NCBI RefSeq assembly: GCF_002027545.1
Contig: NZ_MXAN01000015.1
Span: 6,851 to 70,850, forward strand
DNA: 64,000 bases
Direction of reading: 5' to 3'
DNA from: Moraxella lacunata
GTDB lineage: Bacteria > Pseudomonadota > Gammaproteobacteria > Pseudomonadales > Moraxellaceae
The notes under the pieces are model-generated. The model was not told the origin of the DNA and did not search any database. It saw only the letters and a list, made by a program, of their open reading frames with translations. This document shows positions 55,368 through 64,000 of this stretch, piece by piece. The translations under genes and the position numbers were made by a program. Each line of letters starts with the position of its first letter. Positions within the stretch are counted from its first letter, which is position 1.

Positions 55368-56924
55368 TTAAGACTGTCCCGCCGTCCATTCTATCACTTT
55401 ATCTAACACATCATGGGCGTGCGTGTTATTGCCCGCCCCATCGGCATTGATGATGGCAACCACCACGTACATCTTACCTGACTGTCCCATGACATAGCCT
55501 GCAATGCTTGCCACATTATTTAGTCTGCCAGTCTTGATAAAGGCACGTCCGATGGCGGGACTATGGGGACGGCGTCTGGCAAAGGTTGCCATCGTGCCTG
55601 TCTGCCCCACAATCGGCAAAGACGCTTTAAATGTCTCAAATGTCGGCTTAGTCTGACTAAATGCTAACAGCTCACCCAACGCCCTAGGAGTAACCACACA
55701 ATCTCGGCACAGTCCTGACGCTCGGCTCATGATGGGGGCAGGCGTGGTAAGATGTTGTTGCCACCATGTATTTATCAGGGCAAAACTTTTGGGGTAATCG
55801 CTCGTTTTTTGACCCATCATCAGAGGCAAAGACAGAGCCACTTGCTCGGTCATGACGTTATTAGAGTATTGGTTAATCTGATATACCTGCTCAGACAAAG
55901 GCTTGGACGCAAAGGACAGCAAAGGCGATAACGTTCGCCCTGCCCCATCATAAGGCTGTCGCAACCTAACCTGCCCAACAAAGTCCTTATCAAGGGCTTG
56001 CCATGTACCTTTGACCGCTCTGGTAATAAACGCTTCGCTGTCAGCAAAGGTTAGCCACTCACTCGCCTGCCCACAGCTCACACCCACTTGTCCTGTGATG
56101 GTCAAAGTATCGGCAGATAAGCCAAATTTTGGCTTGGTGCGACATGACTGGATATCGCCCTGTATCATGGTCGGTGCGTGAAAATCCGCCAACTTTGGCA
56201 ATACCTGCACCGCAACCGTCCCATCTGTCGGACGAAAATACGGCACAGGTTCACCAATCGTGACATCCTGCCCAGTTGTCTGCCCCGACCCAAACACCCA
56301 TGTACCCGATGGTATCATACTCACTTCAAGCGTGCCAAAATTTATCAAAAAGGCATTGGGCTGGGCATTGTAGGCTCGCAGTCCCTGCCCGTCAAAAGCA
56401 TTGACATCTTGGGCGACATTGACAAAGCCAGTATTATCGACAATGATGTCGCCCTTAATGTGACGCACGCCCCGAGCCGTCAGCTGTGAAAACATGGCAC
56501 TAAGGCGGTCATGAGTCAGTGATGGGTCGCTACTGCCCTTGATGATAAGATTCCCATATAAAGTATCGCCAACCACCACGCCATCGGTGTATAGCCGTGT
56601 CTGCCAACGATAATCCGCCCCCATCACGTCCAAAGCAATGGCAGTGGTGATAAGCTTTTGCGTGGACGCTGGGGTGCGTGGTGTATCCGCCAGATGACTG
56701 ATGAGCGGTGCCGAACCATCACTTGCCATCACCCAAATACTGATGTCATCGCTTGATAATCCGCTTTTGGCAAGCTTATCACTGATGGCAGATGGCAGAC
56801 TGATTGATGTCTGTAAGTTGGCAGGAGTAGCAGGCTGTGTATTGGCAAATGCAGGTAATGCACAAAGCACGCTAAGACTTAGCGTGCTGATGATAAATGA
56901 ATAAGACATGGTCATGGCAGGCAT
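55368..56924 (-). CDS. dacB: D-alanyl-D-alanine carboxypeptidase/endopeptidase (PBP4)
   Basis: Periplasmic class C penicillin-binding protein of 518 residues that cleaves D,D-peptide bonds. Signal peptide (IISTLSLSVLCALPAFA). The three active-site motifs are in order: SxxK as STQK (Ser87, Lys90), SNN in INQYSNNVMTEQ, and KTG in AFIKTGRLNNVASIAGYVM. The long insert between SxxK and SxN, with domains II and III, is typical of PBP4. Three Met codons lie within the first six residues; none has a strong ribosome site, so the exact start is open. It ends opposite the VanY-like gene and lies upstream of nothing else on its strand. Confidence 0.94.
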   Translation of the reverse strand: MPAMTMSYSFIISTLSLSVLCALPAFANTQPATPANLQTSISLPSAISDKLAKSGLSSDDISIWVMASDGSAPLISHLADTPRTPASTQKLITTAIALDVMGADYRWQTRLYTDGVVVGDTLYGNLIIKGSSDPSLTHDRLSAMFSQLTARGVRHIKGDIIVDNTGFVNVAQDVNAFDGQGLRAYNAQPNAFLINFGTLEVSMIPSGTWVFGSGQTTGQDVTIGEPVPYFRPTDGTVAVQVLPKLADFHAPTMIQGDIQSCRTKPKFGLSADTLTITGQVGVSCGQASEWLTFADSEAFITRAVKGTWQALDKDFVGQVRLRQPYDGAGRTLSPLLSFASKPLSEQVYQINQYSNNVMTEQVALSLPLMMGQKTSDYPKSFALINTWWQQHLTTPAPIMSRASGLCRDCVVTPRALGELLAFSQTKPTFETFKASLPIVGQTGTMATFARRRPHSPAIGRAFIKTGRLNNVASIAGYVMGQSGKMYVVVAIINADGAGNNTHAHDVLDKVIEWTAGQS

Positions 56925-56927
56925 GGA

Positions 56928-57215
56928 TTAAGCAAAAAACTTATCCAAACCCTCTTGGATACCACTACTAATCATACCCTTAAACGGCTTTGCCAAAAAA
57001 TTCAAATCCGCCTCAAAGATGACTTTATCGCTGTCCAAAAACGCACGTCCGTCCACACCTGCTTTTTTGATACTTACGGTGTCACTATCCGCTCCTTCTT
57101 GGTAGGTCGCCTCAAAATCAAACTCTTGCTTTGCCTCTTCTAGCCATGCTTTGGCTTTGGTGCGAGCAGTGACAAGGTCAAAGTTATGACGTTTTTCAAT
57201 ACGTAAATCAGACAT
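56928..57215 (-). CDS. Polyhydroxyalkanoic-acid-system-type small protein
   Basis: A 95-residue protein of the family named for PHA granule regions: it opens SDLRIEKRHNFDLVTARTKAKAWLEEAK and ends DKVIFEADLNFLAKPFKGMISSGIQEGLDKFF. Many members occur in species without PHA, and no PHA genes are in this window, so the family name should not be read as a function. It sits between dcd and dacB on the same strand, three bases before dacB's region, probably co-transcribed with dcd. Confidence 0.82.
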   Translation of the reverse strand: MSDLRIEKRHNFDLVTARTKAKAWLEEAKQEFDFEATYQEGADSDTVSIKKAGVDGRAFLDSDKVIFEADLNFLAKPFKGMISSGIQEGLDKFFA

Positions 57216-57268
57216 GGTATTCTCTTTTTAAAATAATAAATAATAAATGGTAAATGGCAAATGACAAG

Positions 57269-57838
57269 TTAAGTTTTTGGCAAAGTAACACCCGTTTGCC
57301 CTTGATATTTACCACCCCTATCTTTATAGGAAGTTTCACAGACTTCATCGGATTGGAAAAACAGCATTTGAGCCACGCCCTCGCCAGCATAGATACGGGC
57401 AGGTAGATTGGTGGTGTTACTAAATTCTAAGGTAACATGCCCTTCCCACTCAGGCTCCAAGGGCGTGACATTGACAATAATGCCACAGCGAGCATAAGTG
57501 GATTTACCTAAACAAATGGTCAGCACATCACGGGGGATTTTAAAATACTCCACCGTACGGGCTAGAGCAAATGAGTTGGGCGGGATGATACATTCATCAC
57601 CGACAATGTCAATAAAACTTTTCTCATCAAAGTTCTTAGGGTCAACGATAGCCGAATGCACGTTGGTAAACACCTTAAATTCATTGGCACAACGCACATC
57701 ATAGCCATAGCTTGATGTGCCGTAGCTCACGATTTTCTCGCCATCGCTGTTATGGCGGACTTGACTAGGCTCAAACGGGGCAATCATCTCATGTTCGGTC
57801 GCCATTTGGCGAATCCAGCGGTCTGACTTAATCGACAT
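57269..57838 (-). CDS. dcd: dCTP deaminase
   Basis: Converts dCTP to dUTP for thymidylate synthesis. 189 residues, as usual. Landmarks: [51 protein letters not shown], the active-site [31 protein letters not shown], and [10 protein letters not shown]. First gene of a short run dcd-(PHA-type)-dacB. Close to nrdB, which also serves dNTP supply, though on the other strand. Confidence 0.96.
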   Translation of the reverse strand: MSIKSDRWIRQMATEHEMIAPFEPSQVRHNSDGEKIVSYGTSSYGYDVRCANEFKVFTNVHSAIVDPKNFDEKSFIDIVGDECIIPPNSFALARTVEYFKIPRDVLTICLGKSTYARCGIIVNVTPLEPEWEGHVTLEFSNTTNLPARIYAGEGVAQMLFFQSDEVCETSYKDRGGKYQGQTGVTLPKT

Positions 57839-57949
57839 GTTATTCTCTTATGATACGGGACAAAGCATTATAGCAAAATTCTTGGCTTTTTTAAACACAT
57901 GAAAAAAACCGCCAAATGACGGTTCTTCTTGCCACACTTTTATAGCCAA

Positions 57950-58252
57950 TCATTCATGATAATAGTCATTTAGTTTGGCAAACACCACAAAAAGCAAGCC
58001 ATAACATACCACGCTGGTCACGAACAGTATCAGTAAGTTGGTTAAAGTTCACTCGTTATTAATGATGTTTGACAAAAAACCAAATGCCGACACGTTACCC
58101 CAAAACAGGTAGTTTATGAGTAGCTGTATGACAAAACCCACCGCACAAACCCCATGCGTGATGGCAGTTGCCTTTTTGGAATGAATGACAATAAAATAAA
58201 CACCAATGGCAAAGACGATAAGATAAACAATAAATGACAGCAAATAAATCAT
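57950..58252 (-). pseudogene. Small membrane protein, interrupted by in-frame TGA
   Basis: Opens MIYLLSFIVYLIVFAIGVYF after AGGAG, reads 67 codons to TGA at 58049-58051, then continues in the same frame TLTNLLILFVTSVVCYGLLF to a stop at 57950-57952. The full 100-codon frame aligns end to end with the intact neighbour at 58354-58653 (for example GFVIQLLINYLFWGNVSAF against GFCAQILINYVGLGHLGAF, and KLNDYYHE against KAYDYYQE). So it is a tandem paralogue with a nonsense mutation; the truncated product would still hold two helices. Function unknown. A read error at the TGA is possible. Confidence 0.8.
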
Positions 58253-58353
58253 GGAAATTCTCCTACCAATCCATTTTATGCCTGCAATAAAGCCCTACAA
58301 ACATTAAGGCTTTTATTTTAAAACAATTATCAATCTCATGTCAAGACAAATCA

Positions 58354-58653
58354 TCACTCTTGATAATAATCATAAGCCTTAATTAATATCACAAACAATG
58401 CCGAATAGCAAAAAATACTGATAAGGCACAGCACCATCAAATTAAAAGCACTGCGGTCATGGTCAAGATGAGCCAGTGATTCAAACGCCCCCAAATGCCC
58501 AAGTCCAACATAATTAATCAAAATCTGTGCACAAAAACCGATAAACACCAAAATGCCCACCCACCGCTCGGCACGGTCAGGCATTTTTTTGATGAATGCC
58601 ATACCAAGGGCAAAAATCAGTGCGTACCACACCACCGATACTGCATAAATCAT
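58354..58653 (-). CDS. Small membrane protein, intact tandem paralogue
   Basis: A 99-residue protein with three hydrophobic segments (MIYAVSVVWYALIFALGMAF, WVGILVFIGFCAQILINYVG, FNLMVLCLISIFCYSALFVI) and no recognised family. GGGGAG lies seven bases before the ATG at 58653; an upstream in-frame Met has no such site. It is the intact partner of the interrupted copy at 57950-58252, 101 bases apart, clearly a tandem duplication. Short charged C-terminus (KAYDYYQE) conserved in both copies. Confidence 0.75.
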   Translation of the reverse strand: MIYAVSVVWYALIFALGMAFIKKMPDRAERWVGILVFIGFCAQILINYVGLGHLGAFESLAHLDHDRSAFNLMVLCLISIFCYSALFVILIKAYDYYQE

Positions 58654-59079
58654 AAGAATCTCCCCGTGTAAACACAAATTGATTTAAAATGAATGATTTA
58701 TATGTATCGCCATTGTAACACAATTTTTGGGTTTTGGTTATGGATATTTTTTAAACAAGTGTTGGTTTGGGGACATCTACCACTGATAACATTTTATATA
58801 AAATAAGATGGAAGTTTGGGGGCGTGCCTGCCTTTGGTATTTATATTCATCAAGTTTTTATCAACTCTACCATCGCCCCACTTAAAATCTCACAAAATCA
58901 ATTCCTTACCCAAAATTTTCCCCATTTTGCCAAAAAAGTCCTGTCAAGATATAAAAATTATGCTAAAATGGCACGCCATAAAACACATGATATAGTGATT
59001 TTATTTTAAAATAACACCATATTTAGATAACAAGACCTAACCTCCCTTTGTTTATAAAAATCAATCATCAGAGAGTGTC
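58654..59079. other. Divergent intergenic region upstream of nrdB
   Basis: 426 bp. A short frame at 58767-59009 has no ribosome site and no recognised product, and I discount it. An extended -10-like TATGCTAAAAT lies at about 58959-58971, around 110 bases before nrdB, with TTGCCA about 25 bases further up; a candidate nrdB promoter with a long leader. No NrdR-box pair was recognised with confidence. Confidence 0.45.
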
Positions 59080-60177
59080 ATGCAGTATTCTATCTTTCCC
59101 CAAACCAAAAATGACCCCCTAAAAGAACCCATGTTTTTTGGGCAAGCGGTGAACGTCTCTCGCTATGACCAACAGCGTCATCCTGTGTTTGAACAGCTCA
59201 TTGAAAAGCAGTTGTCGTTTTTTTGGCGACCCGAAGAGATAGATGTCAGCCGTGATAGGATTGATTTTAGTGAGCTATCTGCCCCCGCTCAGCACATTTT
59301 TTTGTCTAATTTAAAATACCAAACCTTGCTTGACAGCATTCAAGGACGTAGCCCTAATGCGGTGCTTTTGCCCATCGTGTCCTTGCCAGAGTTAGAGACG
59401 TGGATTGAGACGTGGAGTTTTAGCGAGACCATTCATAGCCGTAGTTATACGCACATCATTCGTAACATCGTCAATGACCCAAGCGTGATTTTTGATGACA
59501 TCATGGATAATGAGCATATCCTTGCCCGTGCCAAAGACATCGCCATTTATTATGATGATTTGTACGAAGCCAGTCAGCTGTATAACTTGACAGGCAAGGG
59601 CGATTTGCGTGAACTCAAAAAGAAACTCTACCTATGTATTGTGGCGGTCAATGTCCTAGAAGCCATCCGTTTTTATGTGTCGTTTGCCTGTTCGTTCGCC
59701 TTTGCCGAAAATAAAGTCATGGAAGGTAACGCCAAAATCATCAAGATGATTGCCCGTGATGAAGCCCTGCACCTAAACGGCACACAGCACATCATCAATC
59801 TCATGCGACACGGTCAAGATGACCCCGAGATGGTGGAGATTGCCAAAGAGTGCCAAGACGAAGCGATTGAGATTTTCCGTGTCGCTGCCGAGCAAGAAAA
59901 AGACTGGGCAAGCTATCTGTTCAAAGACGGCTCTATCATCGGTCTTAACCGTGATATCCTGTGCCAGTATGTTGAGTACATCACCAATACACGTATGCTG
60001 GCGATTGGTCTGCCTGCCATTTTTGAGACCAAATCCAACCCCATTCCTTGGATAAATGCGTGGTTGTCATCAGACAACGTGCAAGTTGCCCCCCAAGAAA
60101 CCGAAATCACCACTTATCTGGTCGGTCAGATTGACAGTGATTTGGATGGGGTGGATTTGGACGATTTTGAACTCTAA
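59080..60177 (+). CDS. nrdB: Ribonucleotide reductase class Ia beta subunit
   Basis: Carries the di-iron tyrosyl-radical centre that powers NDP reduction. 365 residues against 375 in E. coli. Ligand regions: [18 protein letters not shown] (Glu and His of the first set), [25 protein letters not shown], and [17 protein letters not shown] (second Glu/His set). The C-terminus ends DLDDFEL, the acidic tail that docks on NrdA. No nrdA is in the window; unusually the alpha-subunit gene is not directly upstream. A ferredoxin gene follows after 17 bases, matching the E. coli nrdAB-yfaE order. Confidence 0.96.
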   Translation: MQYSIFPQTKNDPLKEPMFFGQAVNVSRYDQQRHPVFEQLIEKQLSFFWRPEEIDVSRDRIDFSELSAPAQHIFLSNLKYQTLLDSIQGRSPNAVLLPIVSLPELETWIETWSFSETIHSRSYTHIIRNIVNDPSVIFDDIMDNEHILARAKDIAIYYDDLYEASQLYNLTGKGDLRELKKKLYLCIVAVNVLEAIRFYVSFACSFAFAENKVMEGNAKIIKMIARDEALHLNGTQHIINLMRHGQDDPEMVEIAKECQDEAIEIFRVAAEQEKDWASYLFKDGSIIGLNRDILCQYVEYITNTRMLAIGLPAIFETKSNPIPWINAWLSSDNVQVAPQETEITTYLVGQIDSDLDGVDLDDFEL

Positions 60178-60194
60178 TCACAAAAGTATCAGTC

Positions 60195-60557
60195 ATGCCG
60201 TGGATTTTTACAGACGAAATGCGGTTTTATCTGCATGAAGGCGAGAGCTTGCTTGATGGTATGTTACGCACCGAGCATAAAGACGTGCGTTATATGTGTC
60301 GGCAGGGCTTTTGTGGGGCGTGTAAAATGCGTGTCAAGGGAGCGACAGACGCCCCCAAAACCAAACAAATCCCACTAGCACACCTAGATGATGATGAAGT
60401 GTTGGCGTGCTGTTGTGTGCCGATAGGGACGATGGTGGTCAGCTATGATGCGGACAAACCAAGCAAAGCATGGCAACATCAGCGTACGGATGGGGCGTGG
60501 CATTTACAAAAAACATCTATCATTAGCCGTCAGATTTTTTATAAAATAGACGGATGA
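60195..60557 (+). CDS. 2Fe-2S ferredoxin, YfaE-like
   Basis: A 120-residue plant-type ferredoxin. Cluster cysteines: CRQGFCGAC (C-x4-C-x2-C) near residues 36-44 and the fourth in VLACCCVPIG. In E. coli YfaE reduces the NrdB di-iron centre to maintain or restore the radical. The position 17 bases after nrdB strongly supports the same job here. It is longer than YfaE (84 residues) by a C-terminal tail of about 30 residues that I do not recognise. Confidence 0.88.
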   Translation: MPWIFTDEMRFYLHEGESLLDGMLRTEHKDVRYMCRQGFCGACKMRVKGATDAPKTKQIPLAHLDDDEVLACCCVPIGTMVVSYDADKPSKAWQHQRTDGAWHLQKTSIISRQIFYKIDG

Positions 60558-60578
60558 TGTGATTATGTGCTTTTGCTT

Positions 60579-61397
60579 ATGACCCTAACCCGTTTTCCTA
60601 TCAATAAAAAAACTCTACTCATCGGTGCCATTGCCCTTAGTCTGACGGTGGGAGGTATTGCCTTATCAGGCAGTCTATTGGGCAATCTATCGCGAAACCA
60701 AAAGTCCGCCAAAGACTCTGTTAATGCCGAATCGTCAGCAGGCGTAGCAAGCATGGTTGTTGCCCCTGCCACGGCAAGTGTGGACAGCTCCGATGGTCAA
60801 ACCCATACAGAGACAACGCAAGCGGTGAGTTATGTCGCTTTGGCTGATGCCACGCTTGATGTCGCCCAAAGACAAAACATCGCACGCCAAATCAAGAATT
60901 TAGAACACACAGGCAGTACATCGGGCGGTGTATTAACTCACGAGTTCAAATCCGCCACGCACGCCAAAATGTCTTATCGCTTCGGGCGAAAACAGCCCCT
61001 TGCCTTTGAAATGGTAAAAATCAAAGATGCTTTGCCGTCAGGCTTTGTGCTGACAGGGCGAGCGTATGAAGGAGTGCTTGGCAAGACGGGTTTTGATGGG
61101 GTGTATCGTCTATTTGAACACCCTAGCACCAAAGCACGCCTTGAAATCACCGAAACCCACATTCATCCCGACAAACCCTTAACACTCATCAAAGAGCTAT
61201 ACCGTGAAGACCTAAACGGCACACCCCTAAGGTTTGAGCAACTTATCGATAAAAAGAGCGATGTCTATTATCATGGCGAGTTCGTGGCGGGCGACCGTTA
61301 TGTCAGCATGACCAGTCGTGGCATGAATCTGCCTGAGTTTATGACGGTGGTGGATGTGACACTCACGCAAGCCAAAGCGGTGCAAAAGGGGTTGTAG
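60579..61397 (+). CDS. Membrane-anchored or exported protein of unknown function
   Basis: A 272-residue protein with one N-terminal hydrophobic segment (LLIGAIALSLTVGGIALSGSLLG), a Ser/Ala/Thr-rich linker (about 35-80) and a C-terminal domain of about 190 residues (IARQIKNLEHTGSTSGGVL, KIKDALPSGFVLTGRAYEGV, RFEQLIDKKSDVYYHGEFVAGDRYVSMTSRG). No family is recognised. The ATG at 60579 is favoured over an upstream GTG. It follows the ferredoxin by 21 bases and may be in the nrdB transcript. It is convergent with rnd. Confidence 0.7.
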   Translation: MTLTRFPINKKTLLIGAIALSLTVGGIALSGSLLGNLSRNQKSAKDSVNAESSAGVASMVVAPATASVDSSDGQTHTETTQAVSYVALADATLDVAQRQNIARQIKNLEHTGSTSGGVLTHEFKSATHAKMSYRFGRKQPLAFEMVKIKDALPSGFVLTGRAYEGVLGKTGFDGVYRLFEHPSTKARLEITETHIHPDKPLTLIKELYREDLNGTPLRFEQLIDKKSDVYYHGEFVAGDRYVSMTSRGMNLPEFMTVVDVTLTQAKAVQKGL

Positions 61398-61428
61398 TTT
61401 TGCTGTTTATATTTACCCTTTAATCATG

Positions 61429-62676
61429 CTACATCTTAGCACCACAATCAAACCCGTCACGAATGGATTGTTCATGCTCATAAAGTAGGGGCAGTACCGT
61501 GCCAACGACCCACGCATGCCGATAGCCTTGCAAGCCCCCCGATAGGGCGTGTGTGTCATCGATGGGCAGACCTTGATAGACGTGATACATAAGCTCATTA
61601 ATCCAACGCCCTTTTAGTAGCAGATTGCTTGGAATGTTTAGCAGGCGAGCTTGGGTGTCGGTGGCTTCGTCTAGGGCATGGCGAAAAGGCTTGGCTTTGC
61701 TGGTATAAACGGGGATTTTGACAGGCATGTCCGCTTGGGGCAGGGCTTTAGCTTCTTTGATGACACGGATTATCTCGGCACCATAACGGCGTAGGGCGGA
61801 GCGGTTTAGGGTGGTGTGTGCCAAATCTTTCATGTTGGTCGGCAGGGTCTCAATAATCTCACGCAACGGCTGTTTACCAATGATAAAACTGCGTGGCTCA
61901 TTCACCGCCCGAGCCAGTGACTCTCGCCACATGGTCAAGCCCCGCAGTACCGCCAGTTGCTGTCTGGTGTAGGTCGGGGCGATATGGTCAAGATAGAGCT
62001 TATCATCGCTTAGGTGCTGAGTGTCGTACAGCTCTTTGGCGTAGAGTGTGCTGTCTTCATTGACATAGTCCAGCACCTGCTTATCATTAAGTGCCTGCAC
62101 GACCGCCTGATGTAGGGCAAGCAGATAACGCACGTCATTGACCGCGTACAGCTCTTGCTCGGGCGTGAGCGGTCTAGCAAGCCAGTTGGACTGACTCTCG
62201 CCTTTATCTAGTGCCACACCCAGAATCTCACTGACCGCTTGGCTGTAACCCACTTGCAATTTACCAGTCAGATATGCCACGCCGATTTGCACATCAAAGA
62301 CATTGGTCAAGGGCGGATTATTGGCAAGCAGATAAAATATTCCCAAATCTTCTCCACACGCATACCATACCATGCTCGGCACTTCGCACAGAGCCTGCCA
62401 AAACTCGGTCAAATCAAGCCGTGGGGCGTCCACAAGGTATATTCCTTTGCCAGTATTGACCTGCACCAATGCCAATATCGGATAATAAGTGTCACGCTTG
62501 ATAAACTCTGTATCCAAAGCGACCACATCCACGCTGTCTATCTCGTCAATGAGTTCATATAGCTCGTCATCTGTTCGCACCCATCGGGTCGGCAAATCAA
62601 GCAGGGCGTGTTGGTCATCATTGCTAAGATGAGCGTGGGGAAAGTTAAAATTGGCAGGGTTTTTTAAATCAGTCAT
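61429..62676 (-). CDS. rnd: Ribonuclease D
   Basis: 3'-5' exoribonuclease for tRNA maturation, 415 residues, slightly longer than the usual 375. DEDD residues begin with VVALDTEFIKRDTYYPILALVQV (Asp55, Glu57), followed by LTNVFDVQIGVAYL and YAVNDVRYLLALHQAVV, which carry the later acidic and Tyr residues. The HRDC region lies near LAVLRGLTMWRESLARAVNEPRSFI. The start at 62676 has a weak site; an upstream Met would add a non-conserved tail. Confidence 0.93.
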   Translation of the reverse strand: MTDLKNPANFNFPHAHLSNDDQHALLDLPTRWVRTDDELYELIDEIDSVDVVALDTEFIKRDTYYPILALVQVNTGKGIYLVDAPRLDLTEFWQALCEVPSMVWYACGEDLGIFYLLANNPPLTNVFDVQIGVAYLTGKLQVGYSQAVSEILGVALDKGESQSNWLARPLTPEQELYAVNDVRYLLALHQAVVQALNDKQVLDYVNEDSTLYAKELYDTQHLSDDKLYLDHIAPTYTRQQLAVLRGLTMWRESLARAVNEPRSFIIGKQPLREIIETLPTNMKDLAHTTLNRSALRRYGAEIIRVIKEAKALPQADMPVKIPVYTSKAKPFRHALDEATDTQARLLNIPSNLLLKGRWINELMYHVYQGLPIDDTHALSGGLQGYRHAWVVGTVLPLLYEHEQSIRDGFDCGAKM

Positions 62677-62696
62677 TGTAGGTCTATGTGTCAAAA

Positions 62697-62729
62697 ATTC
62701 CCCTAATTTTACACCAAAATTAGGGGAAT
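62697..62729 (-). terminator. Terminator after the BCCT gene
   Basis: ATTCCCCTAATTTT, five-base loop, exact inverse, then TTTTT on the minus strand; a perfect 14-bp stem, 64 bases past the BCCT stop. Confidence 0.88.
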
Positions 62730-62793
62730 GTGTGGTTATTTTAAGTATCAATCATAATGGTGTATGATTTGCTTGTTGCCAATTGCTTTTGCA

Positions 62794-63987
62794 TTATGAA
62801 TTATTTTTGTCCATCGATGGGCTGGGTGGGGGTGGATTTAAGGTTGGTGGACCTGCCAGTAGATGCTCATCGACAAACTGATTGGCACTGTTATGTTCGG
62901 CAGATTCTTCGGTGATATACCATTGCCCTTTGCGATATAAGGTTAGTCTGTCACGTCCTAAGCCACGCAGTAAGCAGTACATCATCAAAAGCACAACAAT
63001 GGCAAAGGGAAAGCCTGCCACAATCGCCGCCGCTTGTAGAGCTGACAGACCACCTGCCGCCAATAAGATACAAGCGATAACGCCTTCGGAAGTCACCCAA
63101 AATAGGCGTTGCACTTTGGGCGGGTTGGTGTTGCCCCCTGCGGTGAGCATGTCCACAACCAAGCTGGCACTGTCAGCACTGGTAACAAACCACAGGACAA
63201 TCATGCTAAGAATGACAACCATCAAACCTTGGGTAAAAGGATAGTATTCAATGAACTTAAAAATAGCACTGCCTGTGTCATTTAATACCGCCGTTGTCAA
63301 GCCATAATCTCCCGACAGTTCCATATGAATGGCAACCCCGCCAAACGTGGTAAACCATAAAAACAGCAGTAGCATAGGGACAAACAACACCCCAAAAATA
63401 AATTCCCTGATGGTACGTCCACGACTAATGCGGGCAATAAAAATCCCCACAAAAGGTGACCAGCTCACCCACCACGCCCAATAAAAAATCGTCCAAGATG
63501 CTTGCCAATCGGTGTCGGTGTAGGCTTCGTTCCATAGACCAACTTGTACCAGTGATGATGTGTAGTTACCCACATTCTCAACAAAACTGTCAAAAATAAA
63601 CTGTGTAGGGCCTGCGATAATCATAAATCCTAGCATGATGAGCGTGCCGATGATGGTAACATCGCTAAGTAGTTTTACCCCTTTATTAAGACCTGCCATG
63701 ACTGATAACGTGGCACAGGCGGTTATCCCTGCAATCAAGGCGATTTTTAATGTCAAACTTGGGGTAATACCCATGATGTCAGCCAGTCCTGTCTCTAACT
63801 GCATGACTCCTAAGCCTAATGATGTCACTACCCCAAACATGGTGCCGAACACTGCTAGGATATCAACGATATGACCCCATTTGCCATAAATTTTTTGTCC
63901 GATGAGTGGAAACAAGACCGAGCGAATGGATAGGGGCAGACCACGCCGATAATAGACTTCTTTCCAAACCCCGATTTTTGTGGATTT
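62794..63987 (-). pseudogene. BCCT-family transporter, 5'-truncated in this window
   Basis: The frame carries most of a betaine/choline/carnitine transporter: VYYRRGLPLSIRSVLFPLIG, the helix with DILAVFGTMFGVVTSLGLGV, the Trp-rich substrate segment WQASWTIFYWAWWVSWSPFVGIFIARIS, and SADSASLVVDMLTAGG. About 150 N-terminal residues (the first three or four helices) are missing. Upstream of TATTATCGG (about 63954) the frame loses resemblance to the family and meets a stop at 63988-63990. The gene is therefore broken by an insertion, deletion or frameshift near the window edge, or a second piece lies beyond it. A Met at 63915 could in theory start a short product. Confidence 0.6.
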
Positions 63988-64000
63988 TTAAAAACCTCAA

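Noticed and set aside
58049-58051. TGA as a selenocysteine codon in the small membrane protein
   Set aside because: The paralogue has an ordinary residue there, no SECIS-like hairpin follows, and no selenoprotein family matches; a nonsense mutation is simpler.
58767-59009. Frame of 80 codons upstream of nrdB
   Set aside because: No ribosome site, composition of a non-coding leader, and contains the likely nrdB promoter.

Overview
The window looks like a chromosomal segment of a Moraxellaceae gammaproteobacterium, most likely Moraxella. The reasons are the gene content (split glyQ/glyS, a 532-residue KQCGH-type isocitrate lyase next to malate synthase G, sthA, a CitMHS transporter, a ppsA/ppsR pair), the moderate-to-low G+C, and several copies of small palindromic repeats. 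No taxonomic search could be run, so this is inference.

Layout. 1-1400: a cut gene and nagZ. 1400-5440: a foreign-looking islet of small secreted proteins, two of them broken. It carries Neisseriaceae DNA-uptake sequences after its genes and a 107-bp Correia-type element. 5440-14600: leuE-like exporter, glyoxylate shunt (glcB, aceA), ubiC, citrate transporter, glyA. 14667-23745: glyS and glyQ, normally neighbours, held apart by about 6 kb of AT-rich accessory DNA. This holds an McrBC-like ATPase/nuclease pair, a GNAT toxin with a 57-residue putative antitoxin, a four-helix membrane protein, and a leftover 5' fragment of a second glyS. 23900-31990: tRNA-Leu(CAA), ppsA, the peptidoglycan O-acetylation set ape1-patB-patA, then ppsR. 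32044-36300: a lipoprotein, sthA, yceI, an RsiV-like lipoprotein and a MITE-like element. 36331-41531: leuC, leuD and leuB with three unrelated genes interleaved. 41710-48653: WG-repeat protein, sdaA, an MltB-type transglycosylase, DUF2059 protein, uvrB. 48830-50270: a tandem duplicated VapBC-like toxin-antitoxin pair, the second toxin frameshifted at a T7 tract. 50277-57838: UDG-like glycosylase, gabD, lolA, an SH3 protein, a VanY-type peptidase, dacB, dcd. 57950-64000: tandem small membrane proteins (one with an in-frame stop), nrdB with its ferredoxin, rnd, and a 5'-truncated BCCT transporter at the edge.

How it fits together. Central metabolism (gluconeogenesis by ppsA/ppsR, glyoxylate shunt, serine/glycine by glyA/sdaA, leucine synthesis) and cell-wall turnover (nagZ, MltB-like, VanY, DacB, O-acetylation) form the core. 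Accessory modules repeatedly sit inside conserved core pairs (glyQ|glyS, leuC|leuD|leuB, ppsA|ppsR) with no integrase or transposase in sight. That is what one expects from natural transformation followed by recombination in flanking core genes. The most notable parts are the defence/toxin stack between glyQ and glyS, with its glyS scar, and the Neisseria-type islet with uptake sequences and a Correia element.
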